64,000 nt of DNA from CALGDE01 sp964655355 (GTDB lineage: Bacteria > Cyanobacteriota > Cyanobacteriia > CACIAM-69d): positions 1 through 64,000 of the forward strand of contig CAZZMD010000021.1 in assembly GCA_964655355.1 (NCBI GenBank), read 5' to 3'. Every line of letters begins with the position of its first letter. Within the stretch, counting starts at the first letter, position 1. The translations under genes were made by a program, and so were the position numbers. This document shows, one piece after another, positions 17,861 through 26,704 of the stretch. The notes under the pieces were generated by a model that saw only the letters and a program-made list of their open reading frames with translations, ran no database searches and was not told where the DNA came from.

Positions 17861-19345
17861 GTGATTGCCGATGGGCATGAGTACTATTGGGACTATCGTT
17901 GGGGCTGCGCCGTGTTTTCGACCCTTCGCAAAGCTTGGATTTCGGCTGGACGGTGGTATGAGACCACCCCCGGGCGATCGCTCGACCGTGCCTATGATGC
18001 AGCCCTGGCGATTCAGAGCATTGAAAATCAATATTTTGACGGGCAACCCATTGAGCCGGATCGTGCGGATTATGGCACCGGATTACAGGCTTATTTCCGC
18101 AGTGAACTCAGCAAAAACCTAGAGCAAATCGACGTGCGGCTGTTGGAATTTCGGGCGAGTCGCCGCTTTTTTGGCCAGTCCCTGCGATCGCCCCGGGGCA
18201 CCACCGTCACCACCGCGATCCCCACTATCGACACCACCGCCTATCGCGATCGCCCCAATGGGAGCGGTGAGTCCCAGCCCCCTAATACCGCCGCTGGGAC
18301 CGAAGCTGAGGATCCCTTTTTTATTATTTTCAAAAAGCTGGAACTCATTGACCAGGTGCGCGATCGCTATGACCGCAGCACCCTCGCAGCCTTTCTCGCC
18401 ACCCCCACCATCGCTGCTGCACCGCCTATTTCCCCGGCCTCAGATACGACTTCTTCAACGTCCCCGGGCAATGCCTCAACGGCCGCACCCCAGACCATGA
18501 ACGCCAAGATCCAGGCGAAGTCCAGCTCCGACACCGGGAAACCCATGGCCAGTCGCTCCAGTGTCCTGCCGCGATCGCTCCTGAGCACCTTGGATCGGGT
18601 GCGCCGCGATCTGGATGATCGCTCGGAAGCGGAAATTATCGAAAACTATCGCACATCGAAAGCCCGCACCATTGTTTCCCTGAAATTTGTCCTGCTGCTG
18701 ATTTTGGTGCCCCTTTTGACCCAGCAACTGTGCAAAAACTTCCTGGTGGGGCCGGTTGTCGATGGGCTTTACCATCCCAATGTTGAGGAAGTTTTCTTGA
18801 ACCCTGATATGGAAGAAGAAGCCCTATTGGAACTGGAACACTATGAACATCTGCTGCGATTTCGGAATATGGCGCGGGAGGATCATAATTTAAACGAAGG
18901 GGAAATTAGCGAAAAAATTGCCGAAAAAGCGACCGAGATCGCGGAAGAATCAATCCATGAAAGTGCCAATGCGATTAAAAATGTGGTCGCGGATTTATTC
19001 TCTATCTTTAGCTTTGCTCTGGTGGTTTTTTACAGTCGAGAAGAGGTGGCGATCCTAAAATCCTTTATTGACGAAATTATGTATGGTCTGAGTGATAGCG
19101 CAAAGGCTTTCGTGATTATTTTATCCACGGATATTTTTGTGGGATATCACTCGACCCATGGTTGGGAAGTGATTGTTGGGGGACTCTCCCGCCATTTTGG
19201 ACTGCCGGAAAATCGCGATTTTATGTTCCTATTTATTGCGACGTTTCCGGTGATTTTGGATGCGGTGATTAAATACTGGATTTTTCGCTATCTCAACCGT
19301 ATTTCGCCTTCAGCGGTGGCAACCTATAAGGATATGAATGAGTAG
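17861..19345 (+). CDS. pxcA: Proton extrusion protein PxcA (CemA family)
   Basis: PxcA drives light-dependent proton extrusion at the cyanobacterial plasma membrane and is homologous to chloroplast CemA. The soluble N-terminal part has the family opening ALAIQSIENQYFDG and YFRSELSKNLEQIDVRLLEFRASR. A low-complexity linker (about 130-240) follows. The C-terminal CemA domain has a hydrophobic helix FVLLLILVPLLTQQLCKNF, a charged region with HxxHEY-like Glu/His residues, and further helices ending DAVIKYWIFRYLNRISPS. The GTG at 17861 is the longest start. An in-frame GTG at 17912 (protein MFSTLRKAW), preceded by GGGG, would remove 17 unconserved residues and may be the real start. Confidence 0.92.
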   Translation: MIADGHEYYWDYRWGCAVFSTLRKAWISAGRWYETTPGRSLDRAYDAALAIQSIENQYFDGQPIEPDRADYGTGLQAYFRSELSKNLEQIDVRLLEFRASRRFFGQSLRSPRGTTVTTAIPTIDTTAYRDRPNGSGESQPPNTAAGTEAEDPFFIIFKKLELIDQVRDRYDRSTLAAFLATPTIAAAPPISPASDTTSSTSPGNASTAAPQTMNAKIQAKSSSDTGKPMASRSSVLPRSLLSTLDRVRRDLDDRSEAEIIENYRTSKARTIVSLKFVLLLILVPLLTQQLCKNFLVGPVVDGLYHPNVEEVFLNPDMEEEALLELEHYEHLLRFRNMAREDHNLNEGEISEKIAEKATEIAEESIHESANAIKNVVADLFSIFSFALVVFYSREEVAILKSFIDEIMYGLSDSAKAFVIILSTDIFVGYHSTHGWEVIVGGLSRHFGLPENRDFMFLFIATFPVILDAVIKYWIFRYLNRISPSAVATYKDMNE

Positions 19346-19445
19346 GGGCCTTGCAATAGAATTAAGGGTAAGGTTGTCAAAATATAATCCAAATACGATA
19401 AACTGATGCCCTTGAGACGCGGCTGACAAACAGCTTAGACCTAGC

Positions 19446-20339
19446 ATGATTATCCAGTGGTACCCCGGACATATTGCTAAAGCCGAAAAGGCTTTGATGG
19501 AGCAATTGAACCGCGTTGATGTGGTCTTCGAGGTGCGGGATGCGCGGATTCCGTTGGCGACCCATCACCCGCGACTTCAGGGATGGCTGGCGAAAACCAA
19601 TACGCCGGTGGATCGGGTGTTGGTGCTGAATCGGATGGATACGATTTCTCCGGCGGCGCGGGAGCTGTGGACTCAATGGTTCCGCGATCGCGGTGAGACC
19701 CCCTATTTCACCGATGCTCGCAAGGGAAAAGGGGTCAAGGCGATCGCTAAAGCAGCGGTCCAATTGGCGTCCCGGGTGAATGAGCGGCGCACTAAGCGGG
19801 GCATGAAACCTCGCCCTATTCGCGCGGCTGTGATTGGCTTTCCCAATGTGGGTAAATCTGCGTTGATTAATCGACTCTTAAATAAGCGGGTGGTGGAGAG
19901 TGCTTCGAAGCCAGGGGTGACCCGTCAATTACGTTGGGTTCGTATCTCGAAAGAGTTGGAATTATTAGATGCTCCCGGTATTTTGCCGTCCAATCTAACG
20001 GATCAAGATGCGGCGGCAAAGCTGGCTATTTGTGATGATATTGGTCAGGCGGCCTATGACAATCAACGGGTTGCTTCGGTGTTGGTGGATTCCCTAAAGG
20101 CGTTGGATTTAGATAATATTGACGGCGATGAAACGGGCGATCGCAACAGCCAAGCCCTCGAAGATCGTTATGGCGTGAACCCCTCTGCCTATGAAGGGGA
20201 AACCTATTTAGTGGCCGTGGCGGACCATAAGCATCAGGGGGATGTGGAACGGTCAGCGCGATCGCTCCTCCAGGATTTTAGGAAGGGGACCCTCGGGGCG
20301 ATCGCTTTGGAAATTCCTCCATCTAGCGCAGAGTCCTAA
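19446..20339 (+). CDS. rbgA: Ribosome biogenesis GTPase YlqF/RbgA
   Basis: RbgA is a circularly permuted GTPase needed for late assembly of the 50S subunit. The permuted motif order is visible in the 297-residue protein: G4 LNRMD (61-65) comes first, then G1 GFPNVGKSALINRLL (131-145), then G3 LLDAPGILP. The N-terminus IQWYPGHIAKAEKAL is a family signature. The C-terminal ANTAR-like RNA-binding region is shorter and includes GRDxx-like charged sequence. It stands alone between pxcA and the K+ channel gene. Confidence 0.95.
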   Translation: MIIQWYPGHIAKAEKALMEQLNRVDVVFEVRDARIPLATHHPRLQGWLAKTNTPVDRVLVLNRMDTISPAARELWTQWFRDRGETPYFTDARKGKGVKAIAKAAVQLASRVNERRTKRGMKPRPIRAAVIGFPNVGKSALINRLLNKRVVESASKPGVTRQLRWVRISKELELLDAPGILPSNLTDQDAAAKLAICDDIGQAAYDNQRVASVLVDSLKALDLDNIDGDETGDRNSQALEDRYGVNPSAYEGETYLVAVADHKHQGDVERSARSLLQDFRKGTLGAIALEIPPSSAES

Positions 20340-20357
20340 CCGCTGGAGTAACGGGGG

Positions 20358-21317
20358 TTAGGAGCGAGGGCGAGGGCGGCGGAGATAGCGACGACGGGCC
20401 CGGGGCGATCGCTTTCGCTCCCGATATTGGGCATGGGTTTCCGGCTCAACCTCATGGAAATGAGCGAAATCGAGAAAGCGAATTCCATCCTTTCCAATGG
20501 ACATAATGTCCGAAAATTTCATGCCGTCTTGAATGTCACTGACCAAATAAATATGCCGAGCATGAATCGTTTGGCTGAGGGTTTCATCCAGCCCTGTTAC
20601 GGAAACAATCAGCATCGTATCCACTTCATTCATATCCTCTAAGCTCTGGCCAAATAGGGGACTGTCTTCGGCGATGGGGTGCATGACGCTCCAGCTTAGG
20701 GCGAAGAGAGGGGATTGCGATCGGGTTAGTCTCAGGTTATGAAACCGACGCATCATGGTTCCTTCCCGGGTCGTTTCATTCCTAACTAATGCGACCTGAA
20801 CCTGGGCTTCCAGGATATGACTATTACGACGATTCGCCATTCGAAACATTAAGGTTCGGTGACCGTTGTAAGTCGATAGGGACATCGGTCTACTGAACAT
20901 GATATGGGCGGTGGGTCGGGAAAAATGGGCAAACATTAAACCAGTTCCCATCGATAGTCCCAGTAGTCCCAGAAGTGCCTCGATCGCCGCGACAATTTGC
21001 GTAAATGGGGTGAGGGGGTACATGGCCCCATAGCCGACGGTGGCGATGGTTTGTACACTAAAGAAAAAGCTTTCGAGAAAGGTGCCGTTTGAACCGTGAA
21101 TCCCTTTAGGATCCAGCATATAAATGCAGGCAAAGACGACATTAATGACTAGATAGAGGGCGGCAACCCAGCCGAGTAAGTGGGAAAAAGGTTGGGTCAG
21201 TAGTTGATGATAAAAGTCTTCTAAAAATCCAGGGCGATCGCCCCTGCGTTCGACATATAATCGTTGCCGATCTTCACTGACACGATCATGGGTGGAGTGT
21301 GCTTTATGCCGGGACAT
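20358..21317 (-). CDS. KirBac-type inward-rectifier potassium channel
   Basis: A 319-residue prokaryotic Kir channel. It has a slide-helix region (FLEDFYHQLLTQPFSHLLGW), TM1 (VAALYLVINVVFACIYML), a pore helix and filter FSVQTIATVGYG (filter 93-97), and TM2 (IEALLGLLGLSMGTGLMFA). The cytoplasmic beta-sandwich follows (FSRPTAHIMFSRPMSLSTYNGHRTLMFRMAN in outline) with the Kir C-terminal motifs SWSVMHPIAEDSPLFG and HARHIYLVSDIQDGMKFSDI. Residue 98, directly after GYG, is Ala; Asp or Glu is usual there in KirBac channels. The tail is Arg-rich. The ATG at 21317 is chosen because the in-frame extension to 21413 is not channel-like. Confidence 0.93.
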   Translation of the reverse strand: MSRHKAHSTHDRVSEDRQRLYVERRGDRPGFLEDFYHQLLTQPFSHLLGWVAALYLVINVVFACIYMLDPKGIHGSNGTFLESFFFSVQTIATVGYGAMYPLTPFTQIVAAIEALLGLLGLSMGTGLMFAHFSRPTAHIMFSRPMSLSTYNGHRTLMFRMANRRNSHILEAQVQVALVRNETTREGTMMRRFHNLRLTRSQSPLFALSWSVMHPIAEDSPLFGQSLEDMNEVDTMLIVSVTGLDETLSQTIHARHIYLVSDIQDGMKFSDIMSIGKDGIRFLDFAHFHEVEPETHAQYRERKRSPRARRRYLRRPRPRS

Positions 21318-21464
21318 GGACTGATAACCTAATGGAGCTTGGGATGTAATAATGCTGAACTTTCTGGCACGATACCCTGATCTTTTTGAGAATGGGATCT
21401 CCCTTGGGCGCATTGCCCTACTGTAACAACCGACGGCTGTAGGCGTTTTAGGAATCTCCCTAAC

Positions 21465-21495
21465 GCTGTCTAATTGAACGAGCTGTCTAATTGAA
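21465..21495. repeat. Direct repeat of 14 bp (17-bp period) upstream of rsmD
   Basis: GCTGTCTAATTGAA occurs at 21465-21478 and again at 21482-21495, in the short promoter region between the channel gene and rsmD. The second copy ends 13 bp before the rsmD start. Confidence 0.9.
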
Positions 21496-21508
21496 TTAAA
21501 TTGGCTGA

Positions 21509-22078
21509 ATGAGTATCCGTATCTACGGCAACCGCCCCCTCAAAACTTTGCCCGGCCTGGATACTCGACCGACGTCGTCGCGGGTGCGGGCGGCGGTTTT
21601 TAATATTTGGCAGGGCAGTGTGGTGGGGTGTGATTGGTTAGACCTATGCGCTGGGGTGGGAACCATGGGGGCGGAGGCGTTGGCGCGGGGGGCGGCGACG
21701 GTGACGGGGATTGAACAGTCGTCGCGGGCCTGTGGGGTGATTCGGCAAAATTGGCAGGCGATCGCCCACGATGATCAACAATTTCGACTCTATCGCGGCG
21801 ATCTTTTTACTCAACTCAAACGAATTCGAAACCAAACCTTTGGGCGGGTTTATTTTGATCCTCCCTATGGCGCAGGACTCTATCAACGGACGTTGGATTA
21901 TGTCAGCCGTCACGGGATTTTACACCCCATGGGGGAGTTGGCAGCAGAATATGATCCCCGCCAATGGTCTCCCCAGCCGGTGGGGGATCTTGTGCCGATT
22001 CGCCATAAAACCTACGGTAATACGGCGATCGCTTTCTATGGTTTGGCGTCTGTCCCCCAAGCTTCTGAAGAGGTTTAA
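21509..22078 (+). CDS. rsmD: 16S rRNA (guanine(966)-N2)-methyltransferase RsmD
   Basis: RsmD methylates G966 of 16S rRNA using S-adenosylmethionine. The 189-residue protein shows the family N-terminus (MSIRIYGNRPLKT, then SRVRAAVFNIW), the SAM-binding loop LDLCAGVGTMGAEALARGA, and the catalytic motif FDPPYGAGLY, a (D/N)PPY-type active site for amino-methyl transfer. It is a single gene. Its stop codon lies in a 2 x 10 bp duplication that also supplies the stop of the convergent lipoprotein gene. Confidence 0.95.
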   Translation: MSIRIYGNRPLKTLPGLDTRPTSSRVRAAVFNIWQGSVVGCDWLDLCAGVGTMGAEALARGAATVTGIEQSSRACGVIRQNWQAIAHDDQQFRLYRGDLFTQLKRIRNQTFGRVYFDPPYGAGLYQRTLDYVSRHGILHPMGELAAEYDPRQWSPQPVGDLVPIRHKTYGNTAIAFYGLASVPQASEEV

Positions 22079-22094
22079 TTCCGCTTAATTCCGC
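22075..22094. repeat. 2 x 10 bp perfect duplication spanning two stop codons
   Basis: TTAATTCCGC is present twice in direct succession. The first copy contains the rsmD stop (TAA, 22076-22078). The second begins with the complement of the stop of the convergent gene (22085-22087). Confidence 0.92.
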
Positions 22095-23245
22095 TTCAGT
22101 TTTAAACACCGTCCGAAAGACTCGGACTGGGTTTCTTTCAAGGTTTCGACCTGCTGCGTAATCGCACCCGAGAGGGGACCCGTTTGCTGGGCGATCTGCT
22201 CAAGTCCCCCGCGGGCCATAGGGCTTTGCTCCGCGAGGGGCTCTGCGGTTTGAAGCAGCTCCTGGAAGCGCTGCAAGTTAGCTTCCACCATCGTCAAGGT
22301 CGTAAGGAATTGATTCCGGAATTCCAGCAGTTCCGGTTCTGCCAAGGGCGCATCCTCGAGGGTTTTGATGGCGTCCTGAATTTTGGGTAGGTCTTCCTCC
22401 AGCCGTTGGCTCCCAAACCCCACAGCGACTTTCACCTTGATGTCGTCTTCGGCTAAGTCCAGGGTTGAATTTTCCGCTGTTAGCCGGGCCCCAATCCAAG
22501 TCCTCGATGCGGTGTCAGTCCAATCTTTCAGGGCGTCGCATTGGGCGGTTATATCCCCTGCATCGGCTGATGCATCGATGCTAATGGGCGGGATGGAGGT
22601 GACTGGACCTGCACCGTTTACGGAGGCACTGGTGGTTGCCGATTCTCCAGACTCCCCGGAATCCCCCGCTGCTATGGCTGGGGGTTGGGCACTGGCGATC
22701 GCCCCGGGAACCCACTCGGCGATCGCTGTGCTGAGTTCCGTATCCGCATCATAGACCTGGTCTTCCGGCTCCGATCCTTCCCGGAAAGAGATGCTTCCTG
22801 GACAGGGGCGTGCTTCCGCTGAGATGGTATCCTCGCCCAAGATTTGACCAGTTTTGGCGACCACCAATTTGACATCTGCGGTTTGTTTTTGCCGTTTGAT
22901 GGTGGCTGAACCGGTGCCAACATATCGGCAGGTTTCAGCGTTGGTGGGCGTATCTGGATCAACGCATACGACAATTTGAGTGGTTGCTATATCGCCCGCT
23001 GCCTTGGAACCACTTAGAAAATCCCTACGAACGGTGAGTACATCGCCTTCCTTCGCGATCGCCACCGCCGGCTGTTCAGAGGCCGTAGGGTCATAATCGG
23101 CGGCTTCCGGAACCCCAGCCCCATCACAGACCGCCCCCAAAGGTAGCAAGGCTTCTGAATCATAAAAACAGCCGACCGCCGACATGGGCAAGGTGACTGC
23201 CGTCAGAGCTGCAAGGGAACGGCGCAGAGAAAAACGCATATTCAT
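22085..23245 (-). CDS. Hypothetical exported protein, probable lipoprotein
   Basis: I do not recognise this 386-residue protein. It begins MNMRFSLRRSLAALTAV, a Tat-like or Sec signal with twin Arg, followed by PMSAVGC, a plausible though imperfect lipobox (Cys near 26). The mature part holds scattered Cys pairs, an acidic Ala/Glu-rich middle, a Ser/Gly/Ala-rich linker (about 190-240) and a helical, Glu/Gln-rich C-terminal third (DLAEDDIKVKVAVGFG, then long amphipathic helices). It ends with a Cys and a basic tail (CLKLKRN). The start at 23245 is supported by AAGGG about 8 bp upstream; the in-frame extension to 23443 lies over the neighbouring gene and is not credible. Confidence 0.75.
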   Translation of the reverse strand: MNMRFSLRRSLAALTAVTLPMSAVGCFYDSEALLPLGAVCDGAGVPEAADYDPTASEQPAVAIAKEGDVLTVRRDFLSGSKAAGDIATTQIVVCVDPDTPTNAETCRYVGTGSATIKRQKQTADVKLVVAKTGQILGEDTISAEARPCPGSISFREGSEPEDQVYDADTELSTAIAEWVPGAIASAQPPAIAAGDSGESGESATTSASVNGAGPVTSIPPISIDASADAGDITAQCDALKDWTDTASRTWIGARLTAENSTLDLAEDDIKVKVAVGFGSQRLEEDLPKIQDAIKTLEDAPLAEPELLEFRNQFLTTLTMVEANLQRFQELLQTAEPLAEQSPMARGGLEQIAQQTGPLSGAITQQVETLKETQSESFGRCLKLKRN

Positions 23246-23310
23246 AATAGGACCCTTGATGAAATATAAATAAAACTTATGATAATAGTATGGATGATGG
23301 GGCCTGGGGA

Positions 23311-24279
23311 TTATTTGGCGGCCACACCACTCTGTTCTAAGACATCGGCAAAGGTGCGGCAATAGGGCTCCAGCCCAAAGGTGGCGGGGCTGACGGGGTT
23401 GGCATAGGTGAAGTGGCGATAGTTCATGCAAAACCGATCCCACGCTTCCATCTGGATGTTGAACCAGTCGATGATCAGGTTGGCGAGGGTGGTGGAGAGG
23501 TTGACTTTGAAACGGGTGGGGCAGGACATATGTTCTGTGGCGGCGGTGATCACATCGTTTAATTGCATGGGCTCGCCCCCCAATACCAAGTGGCGCGGTC
23601 CCGGTTCTGTTGGCGGGTTGGCGACGAGATGAGCGACCACTTGGGCAATGTCGTAGGCGTGGATGAAGTGAAAACTGGCGTCGGCTTTGAGATGGCGGAT
23701 CAGTTTGATGTAGCGCATAATGTCCGGCAGGCCGCCCGTTAGGTGCGATCGCGGTTTTTCATCGTCGCCCCCCAGGACAAAGGTGGGATAGAGGGCGGTT
23801 ATTTTGTCCGCTATGACCAACTTCGGCAACCGCATGGCGCAGTCGTATTTGGTGCGCACATAGTCGGTGCCAATTTGTCCCGCTTCCTTCAGGGGCTGGT
23901 CATCGTTGCCCAAAATGCTGGCGGTGGAGAAATACAGCACCTGTTCGCAGCGCTCCGGATCCAGGCTATTGATTAGCTCAATGTTTTTGACGACGTTGAT
24001 ATCAAAGGCGTCGCTGCCCCCCCAGCAGGTGGCGATCGGGATCGCTACATCCGCCTGTTGTAATAGTTCCTTTTGGCTCCGAATTTCCCGCAAATCCCCC
24101 TGGTGGATATGGACGTTGGGCAGATTCGCGAGTTTGGGGTTGAGTTTGCTGGGGGTGCGTAGGAGTAAATCCAGGTGGTAATCAGGATTTTGGGCCAGGG
24201 CTTCGACAATGTAGTGACCAATGCAGCCGCTGGCACCCGTCATAAAAATGCGTTTGGGGGAGGCGTGCAGGTCAGTCAT
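23311..24279 (-). CDS. NAD-dependent epimerase/dehydratase (extended SDR)
   Basis: An extended short-chain dehydrogenase of 322 residues. The Rossmann nucleotide-binding motif is TGASGCIGHYI near the N-terminus, followed by the acidic DLLLR and HQGDLRE segments. The catalytic Tyr-Lys pair is in DYVRTKYDCA, preceded by a Ser-rich strand YFSTASILG. The C-terminal third binds the substrate. Relatives act on nucleotide sugars, flavonoids or sterol-like substrates, so the substrate cannot be assigned here. It lies downstream of an ABC ATPase gene on the same strand with about 100 bp between them, so co-transcription is possible. Confidence 0.88.
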   Translation of the reverse strand: MTDLHASPKRIFMTGASGCIGHYIVEALAQNPDYHLDLLLRTPSKLNPKLANLPNVHIHQGDLREIRSQKELLQQADVAIPIATCWGGSDAFDINVVKNIELINSLDPERCEQVLYFSTASILGNDDQPLKEAGQIGTDYVRTKYDCAMRLPKLVIADKITALYPTFVLGGDDEKPRSHLTGGLPDIMRYIKLIRHLKADASFHFIHAYDIAQVVAHLVANPPTEPGPRHLVLGGEPMQLNDVITAATEHMSCPTRFKVNLSTTLANLIIDWFNIQMEAWDRFCMNYRHFTYANPVSPATFGLEPYCRTFADVLEQSGVAAK

Positions 24280-24380
24280 AGGGCCTTACTGGTAGAGAGG
24301 GGTGTTGGGGATTGTGCCACAGATTGAGGAGTGACCGGTAGTTGGGTCTGTCCTGTCTGTCCCTGTCCGCTCCCGTCGTC

Positions 24381-25013
24381 CTACCCCGTAACGGCTCTGA
24401 GGTGACCGTTGTGAATGGACCAATGGTGGTCGGCGATGTCCAATAGGTCGCTGGGATCGTGGGTGACCACCAGCAAACTCCAATGCTGTTTGAGTTCGGC
24501 CAGCAAGGCGGCCAGTTGCGATCGCATGGACCAATCCAATCCGGCGGTGGGCTCATCCAATAACAGCAAGCTGGGCTGGCGGACGAGCTGCACCGCTAGG
24601 GATAGCCGTCGCTGTTGACCGCCGCTGAGCGCATGGGGGGCGCTGCTGAGGGGAATATTGGCCAAGCCTACGGCGTCTAGGGTTTCCTCTAACTGTTTTG
24701 TGGATAGCTCCGGGTGACCAAATCGCAACTCCCGCAGCACCGTATCGCAGCAAAAGTGCCGTTCGGGAAACTGGAATACCAGCCCCGCCAATTGCTGTAA
24801 TTCGTCCGATTCTAGAATTTGATCCCGCCATTGGATGGTGCCCGACGTTTGGACCGCTAAGCCCGCCATAATTTCTAATAGGGTGCTTTTCCCGGAACCG
24901 CTGGGCCCGACGATTAGTCCCATTTCTTGGGGCGGTAGGGTGAAATCCACTGCCTTTAAAATTGGCGATAGCGCGGCGGGCGGATGGTAGGACAACTGGT
25001 TTAAGGACAGCAT
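24381..25013 (-). CDS. ABC transporter ATP-binding protein, CbiO/ECF-like
   Basis: A single ABC ATPase domain of 210 residues. It has Walker A GPSGSGKSTLLEIMAGL, a Q-loop (GLVFQFPERHF), signature LSGGQQRRLSLA, Walker B LLLLDEPTAGLD and the switch His in VVTHDPSDLLD. The FQFPERHFF-like Q-loop is typical of the CbiO/EcfA ATPases of energy-coupling-factor importers for vitamins and cobalt or nickel; cyanobacteria and plastids carry such solitary subunits. No T or S component lies nearby, so partners must be elsewhere. A 3 x 12 bp repeat sits directly upstream. Confidence 0.88.
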   Translation of the reverse strand: MLSLNQLSYHPPAALSPILKAVDFTLPPQEMGLIVGPSGSGKSTLLEIMAGLAVQTSGTIQWRDQILESDELQQLAGLVFQFPERHFCCDTVLRELRFGHPELSTKQLEETLDAVGLANIPLSSAPHALSGGQQRRLSLAVQLVRQPSLLLLDEPTAGLDWSMRSQLAALLAELKQHWSLLVVTHDPSDLLDIADHHWSIHNGHLRAVTG

Positions 25014-25030
25014 CAGTAAATATTTCAGCT

Positions 25031-25066
25031 TTCAGCAAATATTTCAGCAAATACTTCAGCAAGTAT
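25031..25066. repeat. 3 x 12 bp tandem repeat between divergent genes
   Basis: TTCAGCAAATAT, TTCAGCAAATAC and TTCAGCAAGTAT follow one another. The array fills most of the 82-bp gap between the divergent ABC ATPase gene and the TPR gene, so it must lie in or near both promoters. Confidence 0.93.
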
Positions 25067-25095
25067 TAACGGCGTTGACCGTTAGGGGGATTGGA

Positions 25096-26052
25096 ATGAT
25101 GGGACGCGGACGGAAATGGGCACGGAAATGGGTAGTGCAGGGGGGCGCGATCGCCCTGATGACGGCGGTTAGCTCCCTGGGGATCGGCTCCCTGGGCAAT
25201 TTGGCATGGGCGGGGGATCCATTCCGCTCCAGCAATCCCCATGATATTGGCGATCGCACCGAGGAAGCATTTGAGGCGCTGTTTATTGAGGGGAATTATC
25301 CCGCAGCTAATGGGGCGATCCTGAAGGCAGTTCAAGAGGAACCGGGGGAGCCATTGGCCCATGCGTTGAACGGGGCGCTCGCCTATGTGTATGAAGATTG
25401 GGATCGTTTGCAGGCGGCCGCAGCGGCGACGGAACGGGCGGCGGCGGCCTTGCGAGAGACGAATCCGCTGCGGGGGAATTTATATGAGGCGGTGGCCCAT
25501 GCCCTGCGGGGTGGGTTTGCCATTTCTGAGGGGGGCGATGGGCCGCTTCAGGGGGGACCGGAGGCATTTTCTCGATTGCAGCAGGCTCAGGCGGCCTTAA
25601 ATCGGGCGAATGATGTGGATCCCAATGATCCGGAGCTGAATTTATTGCGGGGCTTTTTGGATTTATTGGTAGCGGGGAATTTACCGTTTTTGAATCTGGA
25701 TGGGGCGATCGCCCAGCTCCAGAAAGCTCAGCCGGATTATCTGCGCCATTACGGTTTAGCGATGGCGAATCGATTTTTAGATCGACCGGAATTGGCGTTG
25801 GCGGAAATTGAATCAGCCCTCGCCGCTGCTCCCGAAAATCCCCATATGATTCATTTCCGGGGACAGGTGTTGGCCAAGCTGGGGCAAGCCTCGCAAAATT
25901 TGGACCAGCTCAAACAGGCAGAAAAAGATTTTGTGACGGTGTTGGCTAAGCATGAACAACTGCCCCGCCCAATGATTCGTCATTTGGAGCACAACGAACT
26001 ACGACGGCTACGGAGAACTATCCAGGAGTTATCCGCGGCCGCCGCACGCTAG
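25096..26052 (+). CDS. TPR protein, Sll0314/Alr1548-type
   Basis: An exported tetratricopeptide-repeat protein of about 318 residues, resembling the cyanobacterial Sll0314/Alr1548 TPR family of unknown function. The ATG at 25096 follows GGGGG by about 8 bp and gives a basic start (GRGRKWARKW) plus a hydrophobic signal peptide ending LAWAGDP. The mature protein has TPR-like helices: EALFIEGNYPAANGAILKAV, then ANDVDPNDPELNLLRGF, then LALAEIESALAAAPENPH. The signal peptide points to the periplasm or thylakoid lumen. A longer TTG start at 25075 is possible. Confidence 0.8.
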   Translation: MMGRGRKWARKWVVQGGAIALMTAVSSLGIGSLGNLAWAGDPFRSSNPHDIGDRTEEAFEALFIEGNYPAANGAILKAVQEEPGEPLAHALNGALAYVYEDWDRLQAAAAATERAAAALRETNPLRGNLYEAVAHALRGGFAISEGGDGPLQGGPEAFSRLQQAQAALNRANDVDPNDPELNLLRGFLDLLVAGNLPFLNLDGAIAQLQKAQPDYLRHYGLAMANRFLDRPELALAEIESALAAAPENPHMIHFRGQVLAKLGQASQNLDQLKQAEKDFVTVLAKHEQLPRPMIRHLEHNELRRLRRTIQELSAAAAR

Positions 26053-26085
26053 GGCGATTCAATTGCTTGCGGTTTTTACGTAAAC

Positions 26086-26625
26086 CTAGTCGACGCGGAC
26101 TCGAATTAACGGCTGGTCAAATTCAACGGGCTGGCCGTCTTCCACGAGGAATTCCACTACTTCGCCCGTCAGTTCGGCCTCTAGCTCGTTCATCAGTTTC
26201 ATCGCTTCGATGATGCAGACGGTCTGACCCGATTTGATGCGATCGCCCACGCTGGTGAAGGGATCCTCGCCGGGGGCTGGTGCACGGTAGAACGTGCCCA
26301 CCATGGGGGATAGGATTTCCTTGAGTTTGGCGTCCGCTTGTGGCGGGGGCGCTGCTGGCGCGGGGGCGGGTACGGGCGCTGGCGCTGCGACGGGGGCCAC
26401 CGGGGGGGCGATCGCCTGGGGAGCCGGGGTTACCGCGGCCGTCATCCCTTCTGCTGCAATCACCGTCCCACCGGCGGGCACCACGATCGCATCGGGGGAC
26501 GCCATCGCTGCCACAGCCTTGCGCACCGTCAGCTCGAAATCACCATTTTTTAGGGTGACTTCTGCGATGTCCGTTTGTCCGAGAACCTGTAACAATTCCC
26601 GAAGTTCTTCAAAATCCAGCGACAC
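26086..26625 (-). CDS. accB: Biotin carboxyl carrier protein of acetyl-CoA carboxylase
   Basis: AccB carries biotin between the carboxylase and carboxyltransferase of acetyl-CoA carboxylase in fatty-acid synthesis. The 179-residue protein has the usual layout. An N-terminal helical segment (FEELRELLQVLGQTDIAEV) is followed by an Ala/Pro-rich flexible linker (about 65-105). The C-terminal biotinyl domain contains SPMVGTFYRAPAPGEDPF and the biotinylation motif EAMKLMNE. The start codon is GTG. It is on the same strand as efp, 79 bp downstream of it, an adjacency frequently seen in cyanobacteria, so co-transcription is likely. Confidence 0.97.
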   Translation of the reverse strand: MSLDFEELRELLQVLGQTDIAEVTLKNGDFELTVRKAVAAMASPDAIVVPAGGTVIAAEGMTAAVTPAPQAIAPPVAPVAAPAPVPAPAPAAPPPQADAKLKEILSPMVGTFYRAPAPGEDPFTSVGDRIKSGQTVCIIEAMKLMNELEAELTGEVVEFLVEDGQPVEFDQPLIRVRVD

Positions 26626-26704
26626 GGCTTACCTAGCTCCTTAACAACTCACCCTCACGATCCGCGGGATCCGACTATGCAGCCCGATCACGCAACCTCG
26701 GCGC

